A DNA stretch of 64,000 nt from Lachnospira sp900551945 (lineage in GTDB: Bacteria; Bacillota; Clostridia; Lachnospirales; Lachnospiraceae), in contig DBFCCI010000005.1 in the NCBI GenBank assembly GCA_048380335.1, positions 102,746 through 166,745 of the forward strand, given 5' to 3'. The notes beneath the pieces are model-generated. The model was not told where the DNA came from, did no database searches, and saw only the letters and a program-made list of their open reading frames with translations. Of the stretch, positions 25,806 to 35,216 are shown one piece after another (the stretch's first letter is position 1; each line of letters opens with the position of its first letter). The translations under genes and the position numbers were made by a program.

Positions 25806-28496
25806 TTGAGTAAAAAGTTAATTTTAATAGATGGTCATAGTATACTTAATAGAGCATTTTACGGTGTTCCAGACCTTACTAATTCAGAGGGTATTCACAC
25901 AAATGCAATGTATGGATTTTTAAATATAATGTTTAAGTTCATTGATGAAGAAAAGCCAGATTATATAACAGTTGCTTTTGATGTTCATGCTCCTACATTT
26001 AGACATAAAAGGTTTGCAGATTATAAGGGGACTAGAAAGCCAATGCTTCCCGAGTTAAAGCAACAAGTTCCACTTATAAAAGAAATACTAAAAGCAATGA
26101 ATATTAAAGTAGTAGAAAAGGAAGGCTTTGAAGCCGATGACTTGCTTGGAACAATTGCAAAAAAATGTGCTGGTCAAGGAATAGATGTATCTGTAATATC
26201 TGGTGATAGAGATTTATTACAGTTAGCAGATACTAACATTAAGATTAGAATACCTAAGACTAAAAAAGGTGTTACAGAAGTTGAAGATTATCTTCCTAGT
26301 GATGTTAATGAGCTTTATGGAGTAACTCCCATTGAATTTATAGATGTAAAAGCACTTATGGGAGATACGTCAGACAATATTCCGGGTGCGCCGGGAGTAG
26401 GGTCTAAGACAGCTTCATCACTTATAATGCAGTATCACAGTATAGAAAATGTATTTGAACATCTTGAAGAATTAAAGCCACCCAAAGCCAAAAAGTCTAT
26501 TAGTGAAAATGTAGAGCAGATAAAGTTAAGTAAGTTTTTAGCGACAATAGATATTAATGTACCTATTGATTATGATATAGAAGAAGCACAAGTTGGTGGA
26601 TTTTTTAATCCTAATTCGTTTGAACTTTTTAAACGATATAACTTTAAGACATTTTTAAAAAGATTTGACAGTAGCGAGATAAAAGCAGAACTTGATATAT
26701 ATAACAATTTTACAAAAGTATCTGATTTATCAGAAGCAGAAGATGTATTCCAAAAAGCTAAAGAGCTTGTAAAGGATAAGAGTATTGGACTTTCAGTTTG
26801 CTATGAGGATAATACTATATCAGCTATATCGTTAGCATTTGATAAGGAAAATATATACTTTATACCTGCGATTGGTTTTATTACATCAGAATATATTCAA
26901 GATAAATTAACACAGGTGTGTGTTAGCAGTACACAAAGACATATTATAACTAATAATTTAAAGACATATTTGTCTATATTTAAAGATACACAAGATAATA
27001 CAGAAAAGAGCGCATTAAAAGTTGATGAAGGCTCATTTGCAGATGTAGGTATTGGTGCATATCTTATCAATCCTAATAATGATGAATATAATTATGATAC
27101 ACTTGCAAGAGAGTATTTACAGGCAAATGTTAATTCAAGATTAGAGCTTCTAGGAAAGTCAACATTTGCGCAAAGTCTTATGATTAACGAAGAAGCACTT
27201 TGTCGTATGGCTTGCCTTGAAGGTTATATAAATCTTGTGGTTTGGGAAAAAATACAAGCAATTCTTATAAATGAAGAAATGTCCGATTTATTCAATAATA
27301 TAGAAATGCCACTTTTATTTGTACTTTATTCAATGGAAGCAGAAGGAATAAAAGTTGACAAGCAAGGGCTTTCTGATTATGGAAAAGTGCTTGCTCAAAA
27401 GATAGAAGTGTTAGAACAAGACATATACAAAGAAGCAGGAGAAGAATTTAATATTAATTCGCCAAAGCAGTTAGGTGTAATACTATTTGAAAAGTTAGGC
27501 ATGCCTAATGGCAAAAAGACAAAAAGTGGTTATTCGACAGCCGCAGGCGTTCTTGAAAAGCTTGCACCAGAGTATCCATTTGTCGAAAAAATACTAGAAT
27601 ACAGACAGTTATCAAAGCTTAAATCTACTTATGCAGATGGACTAGCAGTATATATAAAAGACGATGGAAGAATATATGGAAAGTTCAATCAGACAATTAC
27701 TGCGACAGGAAGAATAAGCAGTACAGAGCCTAACTTACAAAATATCCCAATAAGAATGGAGATGGGACGAGAAATAAGAAAGGTATTTGTACCAAAAAAG
27801 GATTGTGTATTTTTAGATGCCGATTATTCGCAGATAGAACTTAGGATTATGGCACATATGTCAGGCGATAAGAAGCTTATTGAAGCTTATAAGTCAGCGC
27901 AAGATATACACAGAGTAACAGCTTCACAAGTATTTGGTGTACCATTTGATGAAGTTACAGATACACAAAGACGTAATGCAAAGGCAGTTAATTTTGGTAT
28001 AATATACGGAATAAGTTCATTTGGTTTAAGCCAAGACCTTAGTATAACAAGAAAAGAAGCTACAAGTTATATAGAGCAGTATTTTGAAACATATCCAGAT
28101 GTTAAAAAATATATTGATAACCTTGTAGAAACAGCAAAGAAAAATGGCTATTCACTTACAATGTACAACAGACGTAGGCAGATACCAGAATTAAAATCAA
28201 GTAACTTTATGCAAAGACAGTTCGGAGAAAGGGTGGCAATGAATGCGCCTATTCAAGGAACAGCAGCAGATATTATTAAGCTTGCAATGATAAGAGTATA
28301 CAATGAACTTAAAAATAAAAATCTCAAATCAAAGTTAATATTACAAGTACACGATGAACTTTTAGTTGAAACTTATAAAGACGAGCTTGAAGAAGTTAAG
28401 GCAATAATTGAAGATGGTATGAAATATGCAGCTAACCTTCACGTTCCACTTGAAATAGATATGAAACAAGGCAATAATTGGTTTGAAGCACATTAG
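25806..28496 (+). CDS. polA: DNA polymerase I
   Basis: Repair and Okazaki-fragment polymerase (896 residues). Residues 1-290 form the 5' nuclease domain (EGFEADDLLGT, ISGDRDLLQLAD, GDTSDNIPGAPGVG). Residues about 300-470 are a remnant of the 3'-5' exonuclease fold in which the DxE, NxxxD and YxxxD metal motifs are not visible, so proofreading is probably absent. The polymerase domain has motif A DADYSQIELR (about 670), motif B RRNAKAVNFGIIYG (about 722) and motif C QVHDELLVE (about 848). Start TTG 25806 has AGAAAGG at long distance. coaE follows after 8 bp. Confidence 0.97.
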   Translation: MSKKLILIDGHSILNRAFYGVPDLTNSEGIHTNAMYGFLNIMFKFIDEEKPDYITVAFDVHAPTFRHKRFADYKGTRKPMLPELKQQVPLIKEILKAMNIKVVEKEGFEADDLLGTIAKKCAGQGIDVSVISGDRDLLQLADTNIKIRIPKTKKGVTEVEDYLPSDVNELYGVTPIEFIDVKALMGDTSDNIPGAPGVGSKTASSLIMQYHSIENVFEHLEELKPPKAKKSISENVEQIKLSKFLATIDINVPIDYDIEEAQVGGFFNPNSFELFKRYNFKTFLKRFDSSEIKAELDIYNNFTKVSDLSEAEDVFQKAKELVKDKSIGLSVCYEDNTISAISLAFDKENIYFIPAIGFITSEYIQDKLTQVCVSSTQRHIITNNLKTYLSIFKDTQDNTEKSALKVDEGSFADVGIGAYLINPNNDEYNYDTLAREYLQANVNSRLELLGKSTFAQSLMINEEALCRMACLEGYINLVVWEKIQAILINEEMSDLFNNIEMPLLFVLYSMEAEGIKVDKQGLSDYGKVLAQKIEVLEQDIYKEAGEEFNINSPKQLGVILFEKLGMPNGKKTKSGYSTAAGVLEKLAPEYPFVEKILEYRQLSKLKSTYADGLAVYIKDDGRIYGKFNQTITATGRISSTEPNLQNIPIRMEMGREIRKVFVPKKDCVFLDADYSQIELRIMAHMSGDKKLIEAYKSAQDIHRVTASQVFGVPFDEVTDTQRRNAKAVNFGIIYGISSFGLSQDLSITRKEATSYIEQYFETYPDVKKYIDNLVETAKKNGYSLTMYNRRRQIPELKSSNFMQRQFGERVAMNAPIQGTAADIIKLAMIRVYNELKNKNLKSKLILQVHDELLVETYKDELEEVKAIIEDGMKYAANLHVPLEIDMKQGNNWFEAH

Positions 28497-28504
28497 GAGG
28501 TTAT

Positions 28505-29089
28505 ATGAGAGTAATAGGAATAACAGGAGGAGTGGGGTCTGGAAAAAGTAGTGTTCTTAAGCTTTTAAAAGAAAGATTTAACGCATATATTCTTATAGCT
28601 GATGATATAGCAAAAGAAACTATGTGTAGAGGTAATGCAGGATATGAGCAGGTTGTTGAAATGTTTTCAGAAGATATTTTAGATAAAAACAAAAATATTG
28701 ATAGAACAAAACTTGCTACTATAGTATTTCACAATGAAAATAAACGTATAGTGTTAAATAGCATAATTCACCCACTTGTAAAAAAGATAATATTAAATAA
28801 AATTAATGAACTTAAGATTGCCGGCACTTATGATTATGTGTTCGTAGAAGCTGCGCTTCTTATAGAAGACCACTATGATGTGATTTGTGATGAGTTGTGG
28901 TATATATATGTACCTGCTGATATGAGAAGACAAAGATTAAAGGATAGCAGGGGATATTCCGATGAAAAGATAGACAGTGTGTTTAAAAGTCAGCTTAATG
29001 AAGAAGCTTATAAAAAAGCTTGCATTAACGTAATAGACAATAGCAAAGATATTGAAGACACTATGTCACAGATTGAAAAGTTGTTATAA
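28505..29089 (+). CDS. coaE: Dephospho-CoA kinase
   Basis: Last step of coenzyme A synthesis: ATP-dependent phosphorylation of dephospho-CoA (194 residues). The P-loop GITGGVGSGKSSVLKLL is at the N terminus. IADDIAKE, VVEAALLIE-like (VFVEAALLIED) and RRQRLKDSRG motifs follow. AGGAGGTTAT places the start at ATG 28505, 8 bp after polA. The polA-coaE pairing is common in Firmicutes. Confidence 0.95.
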   Translation: MRVIGITGGVGSGKSSVLKLLKERFNAYILIADDIAKETMCRGNAGYEQVVEMFSEDILDKNKNIDRTKLATIVFHNENKRIVLNSIIHPLVKKIILNKINELKIAGTYDYVFVEAALLIEDHYDVICDELWYIYVPADMRRQRLKDSRGYSDEKIDSVFKSQLNEEAYKKACINVIDNSKDIEDTMSQIEKLL

Positions 29090-29130
29090 GAATTGCTATG
29101 ATTAATATACATTTTTAAAATACTTTTAAA

Positions 29131-29165
29131 GCTGGTACAATACGCACAAAGTACCAGCAAGTTTT
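29131..29165 (+). terminator. Hairpin after coaE, possible weak terminator
   Basis: GCTGGTAC (29131-29138) and GTACCAGC (29151-29158) form a perfect 8 bp stem followed by AAGTTTTAG. The U-tract is short, so termination would be partial. Confidence 0.45.
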
Positions 29166-29196
29166 AGTAAAAATATGCGTAGAAATGAGGAGCATT

Positions 29197-31407
29197 ATGG
29201 ACAATCGTACATCCATAAAAGATGATTTAGTATTTGGACTTGATATTGGTACAAGAAGTATAGTTGGTGTTGTAGGATACATGGACAGAACTGGTTTTCA
29301 TGTTGTTGCAATGGCACAAAAAGAGCATGACACAAGAGCTATGCTTGATGGACAGATACATGATATATACAAGGTAGGAGATACAATAAGATTTGTAAAA
29401 AACGAACTTGAAAGACAACTTGAAAGACAGCTTTCAGACGTGTGTATAGCTGCTGCGGGTCGTGTTTTAAGAACTGTCAATGCTACAGCAGAATATGAAT
29501 TTGAAGAAGAAACAAGAGTGACTCAAGAACATATATATTCACTTAATCTTCTTGCGGTTGAAAAAGCTCACATGCAAATTAATTCAGCAGAAAGTAATAT
29601 ACAATTTTATTGTGTTGGTAATACACCAATTAAATATAAATTAAATGAGTTTGATATAACTAATCTTGAAGGACATAAAGCTAATAAAATAGGAGTTGAA
29701 TTAATTGCAACATTTCTTCCAGATGAAGTTGTAGATGGACTTTACGAGGCTGTTGAGTATGCGGGACTTCAAGTTGCAAGTCTTACATTAGAGCCAATTG
29801 CAGCAATGAATATAGCAATTCCACAGCAGTATAGATTGTTAAATATCGGTCTTATAGATGTTGGTGCAGGAACATCAGATATATGTCTTACAAAAGACGG
29901 AAGTATTATTGCTTATGGAATGATACCACTTGCAGGTGATGAAATTACAGAAGTTATTGCAAAGAATTATCTAGTTGATTTTAACACAGCAGAAAAAATT
30001 AAGATTGCAGCAGGTGGAGATGTCAATGAGCCAATAGTATTTAACGATATTATGGGAATAGAACAGACAATTACAGTTGATGAGATATTAAAAATAGCTG
30101 ATAATTCAGTAGATACTATGGCAAAAAATACTGCTGATAAGATAGTAGAGTTAAATGGTGGCAAGCCAGTCAATGCCGTATTCGTTGTAGGTGGTGGTGG
30201 TAAGATAACAGGTTATACTGATAAGATAGCTGATTATCTTGGTATTGCAAGACAGCGAGTGGCAGTTAGAGGCCCAGAAGTTCTTACAACTGTTGATTTT
30301 AGAGTAGATAACTTTAAAAAGGATTCATTATATGTAACTCCTATAGGAATTTGTACTAATTATTATACTCAAAAAAATAACTTTATCTTTGTAAATGTTA
30401 ATAATGAAAGAATTAAGCTTTATGACAACAACCATCTTACAGTAGTTGATGCAGTAATGCAGATAGGTTTTCCTAATGAAAGACTTTTTCCTAGAAGAGG
30501 TAAAGAGCTTGAATTTACAGTTAATGGAAAGACTCACCTTGTAAGAGGAACAGCAGGAGAGGGAGCAGTTGTAACACTTAACGGAAGACTTGCTAACCTT
30601 AATTCTTCTATTGAACAAAATGACATTATCGAAGTTAAAGAGTCAACTATTGGTGAACCTGCGAAGATGACAGTAGGTCAGCTTGATGAATTTAAGTCGA
30701 CTATTGAATTTGTCGTAAATGGAAAGAATATACTCTGCCCTAAGTTTGCTTACGTCAATGGAGAGCTTCGTTCAGAATTTTACGATATTGAAACTGGTGA
30801 TAATATTAAAATGGAAAATTATTACACAGTTAAGCAGTTATTTGAATTTCTTGACTATGACATTACTAATTACAATGTATATGTCAACAATGAAATAGCT
30901 AGTGATGACACTAAGGTTTATGAAAACTTTAGCGTAAAGACAGACGCAGTAACGGAAAATAATCCATTGAACAGGGGCTTTACAACAGGAGAAATTCTTA
31001 ATGAAGATGACGAGAGTGAAGCTAATGAAAATGATGAAAAGCTTCAAAATAACGAAGCTACAGAAGATAATAGTGATAATACAGAAATAGATAATACAGA
31101 AAATAGTAACGAAAATGATAGTGAAAATGTAAGCGATAATAAAGATAAGGCTGATGACAATTCTAATAATCAAGACAATTCACAAGAAGCTAACAAAAAA
31201 GATATTGTAATTCTTGTTAATCGTGAACCAGTGCGCCTTAAGGGAAAGTCAAGCTACATACTTGTTGATTTGTTTGATTTTTATGATTTTGATTTATCAA
31301 AGCCAAAGGGAAATGTTGTGCTTAAGTTAAATGGTGTTTCTTGCAACTATATGTCACCTATAAAAGATGGAGATTTAGTTGATTTGTACTGGGAGGAAGT
31401 AAAGTAA
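29197..31407 (+). CDS. FtsA/PilM-like actin-family ATPase with long C-terminal extension
   Basis: The 736-residue protein has an N-terminal actin-like ATPase of the FtsA type. Phosphate-1 motif is FGLDIGTRSIVGVVG. Phosphate-2 is LIDVGAGTSDICLTKDGSI and the adenosine motif is AVFVVGGGGKITGYTDKIA. A typical FtsA is about 420 residues. Here about 330 more follow, including two VNGK-type segments and an Asn/Glu/Asp-rich linker (about 600-665) before a final folded part. A link to division or envelope assembly is inferred from the family. ATG 29197 follows GAGGAG. Its stop overlaps the next start (TAATG). Confidence 0.75.
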   Translation: MDNRTSIKDDLVFGLDIGTRSIVGVVGYMDRTGFHVVAMAQKEHDTRAMLDGQIHDIYKVGDTIRFVKNELERQLERQLSDVCIAAAGRVLRTVNATAEYEFEEETRVTQEHIYSLNLLAVEKAHMQINSAESNIQFYCVGNTPIKYKLNEFDITNLEGHKANKIGVELIATFLPDEVVDGLYEAVEYAGLQVASLTLEPIAAMNIAIPQQYRLLNIGLIDVGAGTSDICLTKDGSIIAYGMIPLAGDEITEVIAKNYLVDFNTAEKIKIAAGGDVNEPIVFNDIMGIEQTITVDEILKIADNSVDTMAKNTADKIVELNGGKPVNAVFVVGGGGKITGYTDKIADYLGIARQRVAVRGPEVLTTVDFRVDNFKKDSLYVTPIGICTNYYTQKNNFIFVNVNNERIKLYDNNHLTVVDAVMQIGFPNERLFPRRGKELEFTVNGKTHLVRGTAGEGAVVTLNGRLANLNSSIEQNDIIEVKESTIGEPAKMTVGQLDEFKSTIEFVVNGKNILCPKFAYVNGELRSEFYDIETGDNIKMENYYTVKQLFEFLDYDITNYNVYVNNEIASDDTKVYENFSVKTDAVTENNPLNRGFTTGEILNEDDESEANENDEKLQNNEATEDNSDNTEIDNTENSNENDSENVSDNKDKADDNSNNQDNSQEANKKDIVILVNREPVRLKGKSSYILVDLFDFYDFDLSKPKGNVVLKLNGVSCNYMSPIKDGDLVDLYWEEVK

Positions 31408-32204
31408 TGAGAATGATGTCTATTGCAAGTGGCAGTAGTGGAAATTGTATTTATATAGGTTCTGACAGTACTCATATATTAATAGATGCAGGAGTTAGTC
31501 GTAAAAAAATAGTTGAAGGACTTAAAAAAGCAGATTTAAAAATGTCAGATATATCGGCAATATTTGTAACTCATGAACACATAGACCACACAAAAGGAAT
31601 TGGTGTAATCTCAAGAAAAGACCATACAAAAGTGTATTCAACACAGGGTACAATAGAAGCTATATTTGACACCGCTTCATTAGGAGTCATGCCAAAAGAA
31701 CTATTTATGCCAATAAGTTCTAATACAGATATACAGATAAATGACCTTAATATTCATGCTTTTTCTGTTTCGCATGATGCAGTTGACCCAGTAGCATATA
31801 CAGTTTCGTGTGGTACAAAAAAGGCGGGGGTTATTACTGATTTGGGGTTTTTTGATGAATATATAGTTGACAATTTACAAGGGTGTCAGTCTATGTTAGT
31901 TGAGGCTAATCACGATATTAATTTATTGCAGGTTGGAAGTTATCCTTATTATCTTAAGCAAAGAATTTTGGGAAATAAGGGGCATTTATCTAATGAAACG
32001 TCAGGGCAACTTATTAACAAGCTGTTAAATGACAACGTAAACAATATACTTTTAGGGCATTTAAGCCTAGAAAATAATTATGATAAGCTTGCTTATGAAA
32101 CAGTTCGTCTTGCAATAGATACAAGTACAAATATATATAAATCAAACGACTTTAATATAGAAGTAGCAAAAAGAAGTGAACCATCTCGTATAATAGAAGT
32201 ATAA
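31407..32204 (+). CDS. MBL-fold metallohydrolase, WalJ/YycJ type
   Basis: Metallo-beta-lactamase-fold protein of 265 residues. The first metal motif is FVTHEHIDHTKG, the N-terminal signature is IASGSSGNCIYIG, and VEANHD and GHLSLEN supply later ligands. SGSSGNC is characteristic of the YycJ/WalJ group, proposed to be a nuclease linked to the WalRK region in Bacillus. Here it is coupled instead to the FtsA-like gene by a 1 nt TAATG overlap. The substrate is unknown. Confidence 0.85.
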   Translation: MRMMSIASGSSGNCIYIGSDSTHILIDAGVSRKKIVEGLKKADLKMSDISAIFVTHEHIDHTKGIGVISRKDHTKVYSTQGTIEAIFDTASLGVMPKELFMPISSNTDIQINDLNIHAFSVSHDAVDPVAYTVSCGTKKAGVITDLGFFDEYIVDNLQGCQSMLVEANHDINLLQVGSYPYYLKQRILGNKGHLSNETSGQLINKLLNDNVNNILLGHLSLENNYDKLAYETVRLAIDTSTNIYKSNDFNIEVAKRSEPSRIIEV

Positions 32205-32339
32205 AAAGTTAGAGATTACATTGTAATATAAAAGCGAAATGTCTGACATTTTGTATTTTTTTAAAAAATATCGTGCAAAATATAATGAAAATTAAAATAA
32301 TGGTTGAATAATTTTCTTTTCAAAAGTATAATGATAAAA

Positions 32340-32361
32340 AACTAGCTTTTAAAGGCTAGTT
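32340..32361. promoter_or_regulatory. Small hairpin upstream of the ACT-domain gene
   Basis: AACTAGC and GCTAGTT arms form a hairpin in the 218 bp gap. A-runs precede it rather than T-runs following it, so it might terminate minus-strand transcription or sit in a leader. Confidence 0.3.
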
Positions 32362-32422
32362 AAATAATTAATAGAATATGAAAGGAAAAGCTATTATATT
32401 TTTAGTAGCAGGAGGAAACAGG

Positions 32423-32695
32423 ATGAGAAAATGCGTTATAACTGTTGTGGGTAAGGATACTGTAGGAATTATTGCTAAGGTATGTACATATCTTGCAGAA
32501 ACTAAGATTAATATTTTAGATATATCTCAAACTATAGTTTCTGGTTATTTTAATATGATGATGATAGTTGATACTAATAATTCAACTCAGACTTTTGATG
32601 AAATTTCAGCAGCTCTTGACAAGTTAGGAGAAGAAATAGGTGTAGCTATTAAGTGTCAGCGAGAAGAAATATTTGACATGATGCACAGAATTTAA
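32423..32695 (+). CDS. ACT domain-containing protein (UPF0237)
   Basis: A single ACT domain of 90 residues with the typical start KCVITVVGKDTVGIIAKVCT and LAETKINILDISQTIVSG. ACT domains bind small ligands, often amino acids. ATG 32423 is chosen because AGGAGG lies 9 nt upstream and the N terminus fits the family. It is followed after 24 bp by the UPF0210 gene. The two are a conserved pair in many bacteria, which suggests a ligand-sensing role for this subunit. The ligand is unknown. Confidence 0.88.
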   Translation: MRKCVITVVGKDTVGIIAKVCTYLAETKINILDISQTIVSGYFNMMMIVDTNNSTQTFDEISAALDKLGEEIGVAIKCQREEIFDMMHRI

Positions 32696-32719
32696 TAATT
32701 AAGAAAGGTATACGAGATT

Positions 32720-34084
32720 ATGATAAACATTTTTGAAGTTAATGAAACAAATAAAATGGTAGAACAAGAAAATCTTGATGTAAGAACTATAACAATGGGA
32801 ATTAACCTTCTTGATTGTGCCAGTGATAACCTTGATGAAGTCAATGAAAAAATATATAAAAAGATAACAACACTTGCAAAAGACCTTGTTTCAACAGGTG
32901 AAGATATAGCAAAGGAATTTGGTATACCTATTGTAAATAAACGTATATCAATAACACCAATATCACTTGTTGGTGCAGCAGCTTGTAAGACACCTGATGA
33001 CTATGTAACAATAGCAAAGACAATTGATAAAGCAGCACATGAAGTTGGTGTTAATTTTATTGGTGGTTATTCAGCTATCGTGTCAAAAGGTATGACAAAG
33101 AGTGATGAGCTTCTTATCCGTTCTATTCCAAAAGCACTTGCAAGCACTGAATTAATATGCAGTTCTGTCAATGTTGGTTCTACAAAAACAGGTATTAATA
33201 TGGATGCTGTAAGACTTATGGGTGAAATTATCAAAGAAACAGCAGAGTACACAAAGGAACAAGATTCACTAGGCTGTGCAAAGCTAGTTGTACTTTGTAA
33301 TGCACCTGATGACAATCCATTTATGGCAGGTGCATTTCATGGAGTATCAGAAGACGACGCAATTATCAACGTAGGTGTAAGTGGTCCGGGTGTTGTAAAG
33401 TATGCGCTTGAAAAAGTAAGAGGTGAGAGTTTTGAAGTACTTTGCGAAACAATTAAAAAGACTGCGTTTAAGATAACTAGAGTTGGTCAGCTTGTTGCAC
33501 AAGAAGCTTCAAAAAGATTAGGGATTCCTTTTGGCATTATAGATTTATCACTTGCGCCAACCCCTGCTATTGGAGATAGTGTTGCAGATATTCTTGAAGA
33601 AATCGGACTTGCCAGAGCGGGCGCACCGGGAACAACAGCGGCACTTGCACTACTTAATGACCAAGTTAAAAAAGGCGGAGTTATGGCTTCTTCTTATGTT
33701 GGAGGACTTAGTGGTGCATTTATTCCGGTTAGTGAAGACCAGGGTATGATTGACGCAGTACTTGATGGAGCATTAGTAATTGAAAAGCTCGAAGCAATGA
33801 CTTGTGTGTGCTCCGTAGGTCTTGATATGATAGCAATTCCGGGAGATACTAAAGCTTCAACAATCTCTGGAATTATAGCTGATGAAGCAGCTATTGGTAT
33901 GGTCAACCAAAAGACTACAGCAGTAAGAGTAATACCGGTTATTGGAAAAGGCGTTGGAGAAACAGTTGAGTTTGGTGGTTTATTAGGATATGCTCCAATA
34001 ATGCCAGTCAACAACTTTGACTGTTCAGCTTTTGTAAATAGAAAGGGAAGAATACCAGCACCAATTCATAGCTTTAAGAATTAG
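32720..34084 (+). CDS. UPF0210 (DUF711) family protein
   Basis: The 454-residue protein is of the UPF0210/DUF711 family, often labelled PFL family protein. Recognisable stretches are RTITMGINLLDCA near the N terminus and GIIDLSLAPTPAIGDSVADI. GLDMIAIPGDTKASTISGII and the ending RKGRIPAPIHSFKN are also typical. The fold is related to the glycyl-radical group by structure only; no glycyl-radical loop is visible. No reaction is established. It is co-transcribed with the ACT-domain gene and a terminator follows. Confidence 0.88.
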   Translation: MINIFEVNETNKMVEQENLDVRTITMGINLLDCASDNLDEVNEKIYKKITTLAKDLVSTGEDIAKEFGIPIVNKRISITPISLVGAAACKTPDDYVTIAKTIDKAAHEVGVNFIGGYSAIVSKGMTKSDELLIRSIPKALASTELICSSVNVGSTKTGINMDAVRLMGEIIKETAEYTKEQDSLGCAKLVVLCNAPDDNPFMAGAFHGVSEDDAIINVGVSGPGVVKYALEKVRGESFEVLCETIKKTAFKITRVGQLVAQEASKRLGIPFGIIDLSLAPTPAIGDSVADILEEIGLARAGAPGTTAALALLNDQVKKGGVMASSYVGGLSGAFIPVSEDQGMIDAVLDGALVIEKLEAMTCVCSVGLDMIAIPGDTKASTISGIIADEAAIGMVNQKTTAVRVIPVIGKGVGETVEFGGLLGYAPIMPVNNFDCSAFVNRKGRIPAPIHSFKN

Positions 34085-34093
34085 AAATAATAT

Positions 34094-34148
34094 AATGGCA
34101 AGGCATAATATAAGGGTATAAACTTTTAATTATGTTTTGCCATTTTTT
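34094..34148 (+). terminator. Terminator after the UPF0210 gene
   Basis: AATGGCAAGGCATAAT and ATTATGTTTTGCCATT arms form a long stem followed by TTTTTAA. Confidence 0.7.
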
Positions 34149-34261
34149 AATATTATATTGATATGATATTTTCAAAATAATAAATTGTTGTTATAATATA
34201 AAAAAGAGATAATGTTAAAGAAAATAGCATAATAGTATCATAGAAAGGGTTGGTGATTGTT

Positions 34262-34639
34262 ATGGCATTTTTTAGTTCAATGTTTGTGTGTAATTTAACA
34301 ATACCTATTGTAATGATTATAGCTGGATACATGATGTATAAACACCCACCAAAACAAATCAATGGTCTGGTAGGCTATCGAACTACAATGTCAAGATTAA
34401 ACCTCGATACTTGGAAGTTTGCTCAAATTTACTGTGGAAAGCTTTGGGTATATATAGGCTGCATTGTATTAGTACCAACAATTATAGTTCAGCTATTTTT
34501 TATTAAAAGTAGTGTTGATACGATTTCATGGGCGACAATAATAATTGAAATAGTTCAATTAATTGTGATGCTTATTTCTATATTGAAAGTTGAAAAAGCA
34601 TTAAAAACTACATTTGATAAAAATGGAAATAGAATATAG
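34262..34639 (+). CDS. SdpI family membrane protein
   Basis: A small membrane protein of 125 residues with three helices (about 5-25, 55-78 and 85-108). It carries the SdpI-family signature NGLVGYRTTMSRLNLDTWKFA, between the first two helices. SdpI in Bacillus confers immunity to the SdpC killing peptide; many family members have other or unknown roles. ATG 34262 is used; TTG 34250 and GTG 34253 are alternatives. The next gene follows after only 8 bp, so they form a two-gene unit. Confidence 0.75.
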   Translation: MAFFSSMFVCNLTIPIVMIIAGYMMYKHPPKQINGLVGYRTTMSRLNLDTWKFAQIYCGKLWVYIGCIVLVPTIIVQLFFIKSSVDTISWATIIIEIVQLIVMLISILKVEKALKTTFDKNGNRI

Positions 34640-34647
34640 GTGGAAGT

Positions 34648-35073
34648 ATGAAAAAGAAAATTAGCACAGTTGTTTTTATATTAATAATTGTTACTATTTT
34701 AATATACATTTTGCCTAAGATATCTATAAAAGACTATGATAAGCCGTATGATTTTGGCAATGATAAAGCTTATGAACTAGGTATAAATATTTATGGAAAT
34801 GTAATATTTAAAAACACCCATAATGCACTTAAAAAATTTCAAGAAGATTATCAAGTTGGATTAGATTATCTTAATGAAAAAGGATATGATGAATTTTCAA
34901 CAAAGACAGATGTGTTAAGACATTATGGTGTATATAGTTGGCAGGAAGTAGTTGATGATAGTAATAATAAAGATATTATTAAAGAACAGCTTTCTAAGAT
35001 AACAAAGTTTTCTTATACATATTATAATAGCAGTTGGCAACATTATTTTCCATTTTATAAGAGCTTATCATAG
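34648..35073 (+). CDS. Hypothetical membrane-anchored small protein
   Basis: I do not recognise this 141-residue protein. An N-terminal basic patch and helix (KKKISTVVFILIIVTILIYI) would anchor or export it. The rest is extracytoplasmic and rich in Tyr, Asn, Asp and Lys, with aromatic motifs near the end (YTYYNSSWQHYFPFY). It has no Cys. It lies 8 bp after the SdpI-like gene, with GGTGGAAGT as ribosome site. The pairing suggests joint function but does not define it. Confidence 0.6.
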   Translation: MKKKISTVVFILIIVTILIYILPKISIKDYDKPYDFGNDKAYELGINIYGNVIFKNTHNALKKFQEDYQVGLDYLNEKGYDEFSTKTDVLRHYGVYSWQEVVDDSNNKDIIKEQLSKITKFSYTYYNSSWQHYFPFYKSLS

Positions 35074-35099
35074 AAAAATTAAATTAATATTTTAATATT

Positions 35100-35152
35100 A
35101 AAAATGTCGTGTATATCTTTACTTATAAATATGGATATGTACGACATTTTTG
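35100..35152. terminator. Bidirectional terminator between convergent genes
   Basis: AAAAATGTCGT(GTATATC) pairs with (GATATGT)ACGACATTTTT. The stem has A- and T-runs on its two sides, so it can serve both the plus-strand gene and the minus-strand receptor gene. Confidence 0.75.
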
Positions 35153-35216
35153 TATTATTAAGTAGTTTTTAATAAATATTAATATTAAGAAGTTTAAAAT
35201 AATTAATATAGTTGTC

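Noticed and set aside
32720..34084. Annotation as pyruvate formate-lyase
   Set aside because: The name PFL family is misleading for UPF0210; no glycyl-radical motif or active-site Cys pair of formate lyase is seen.
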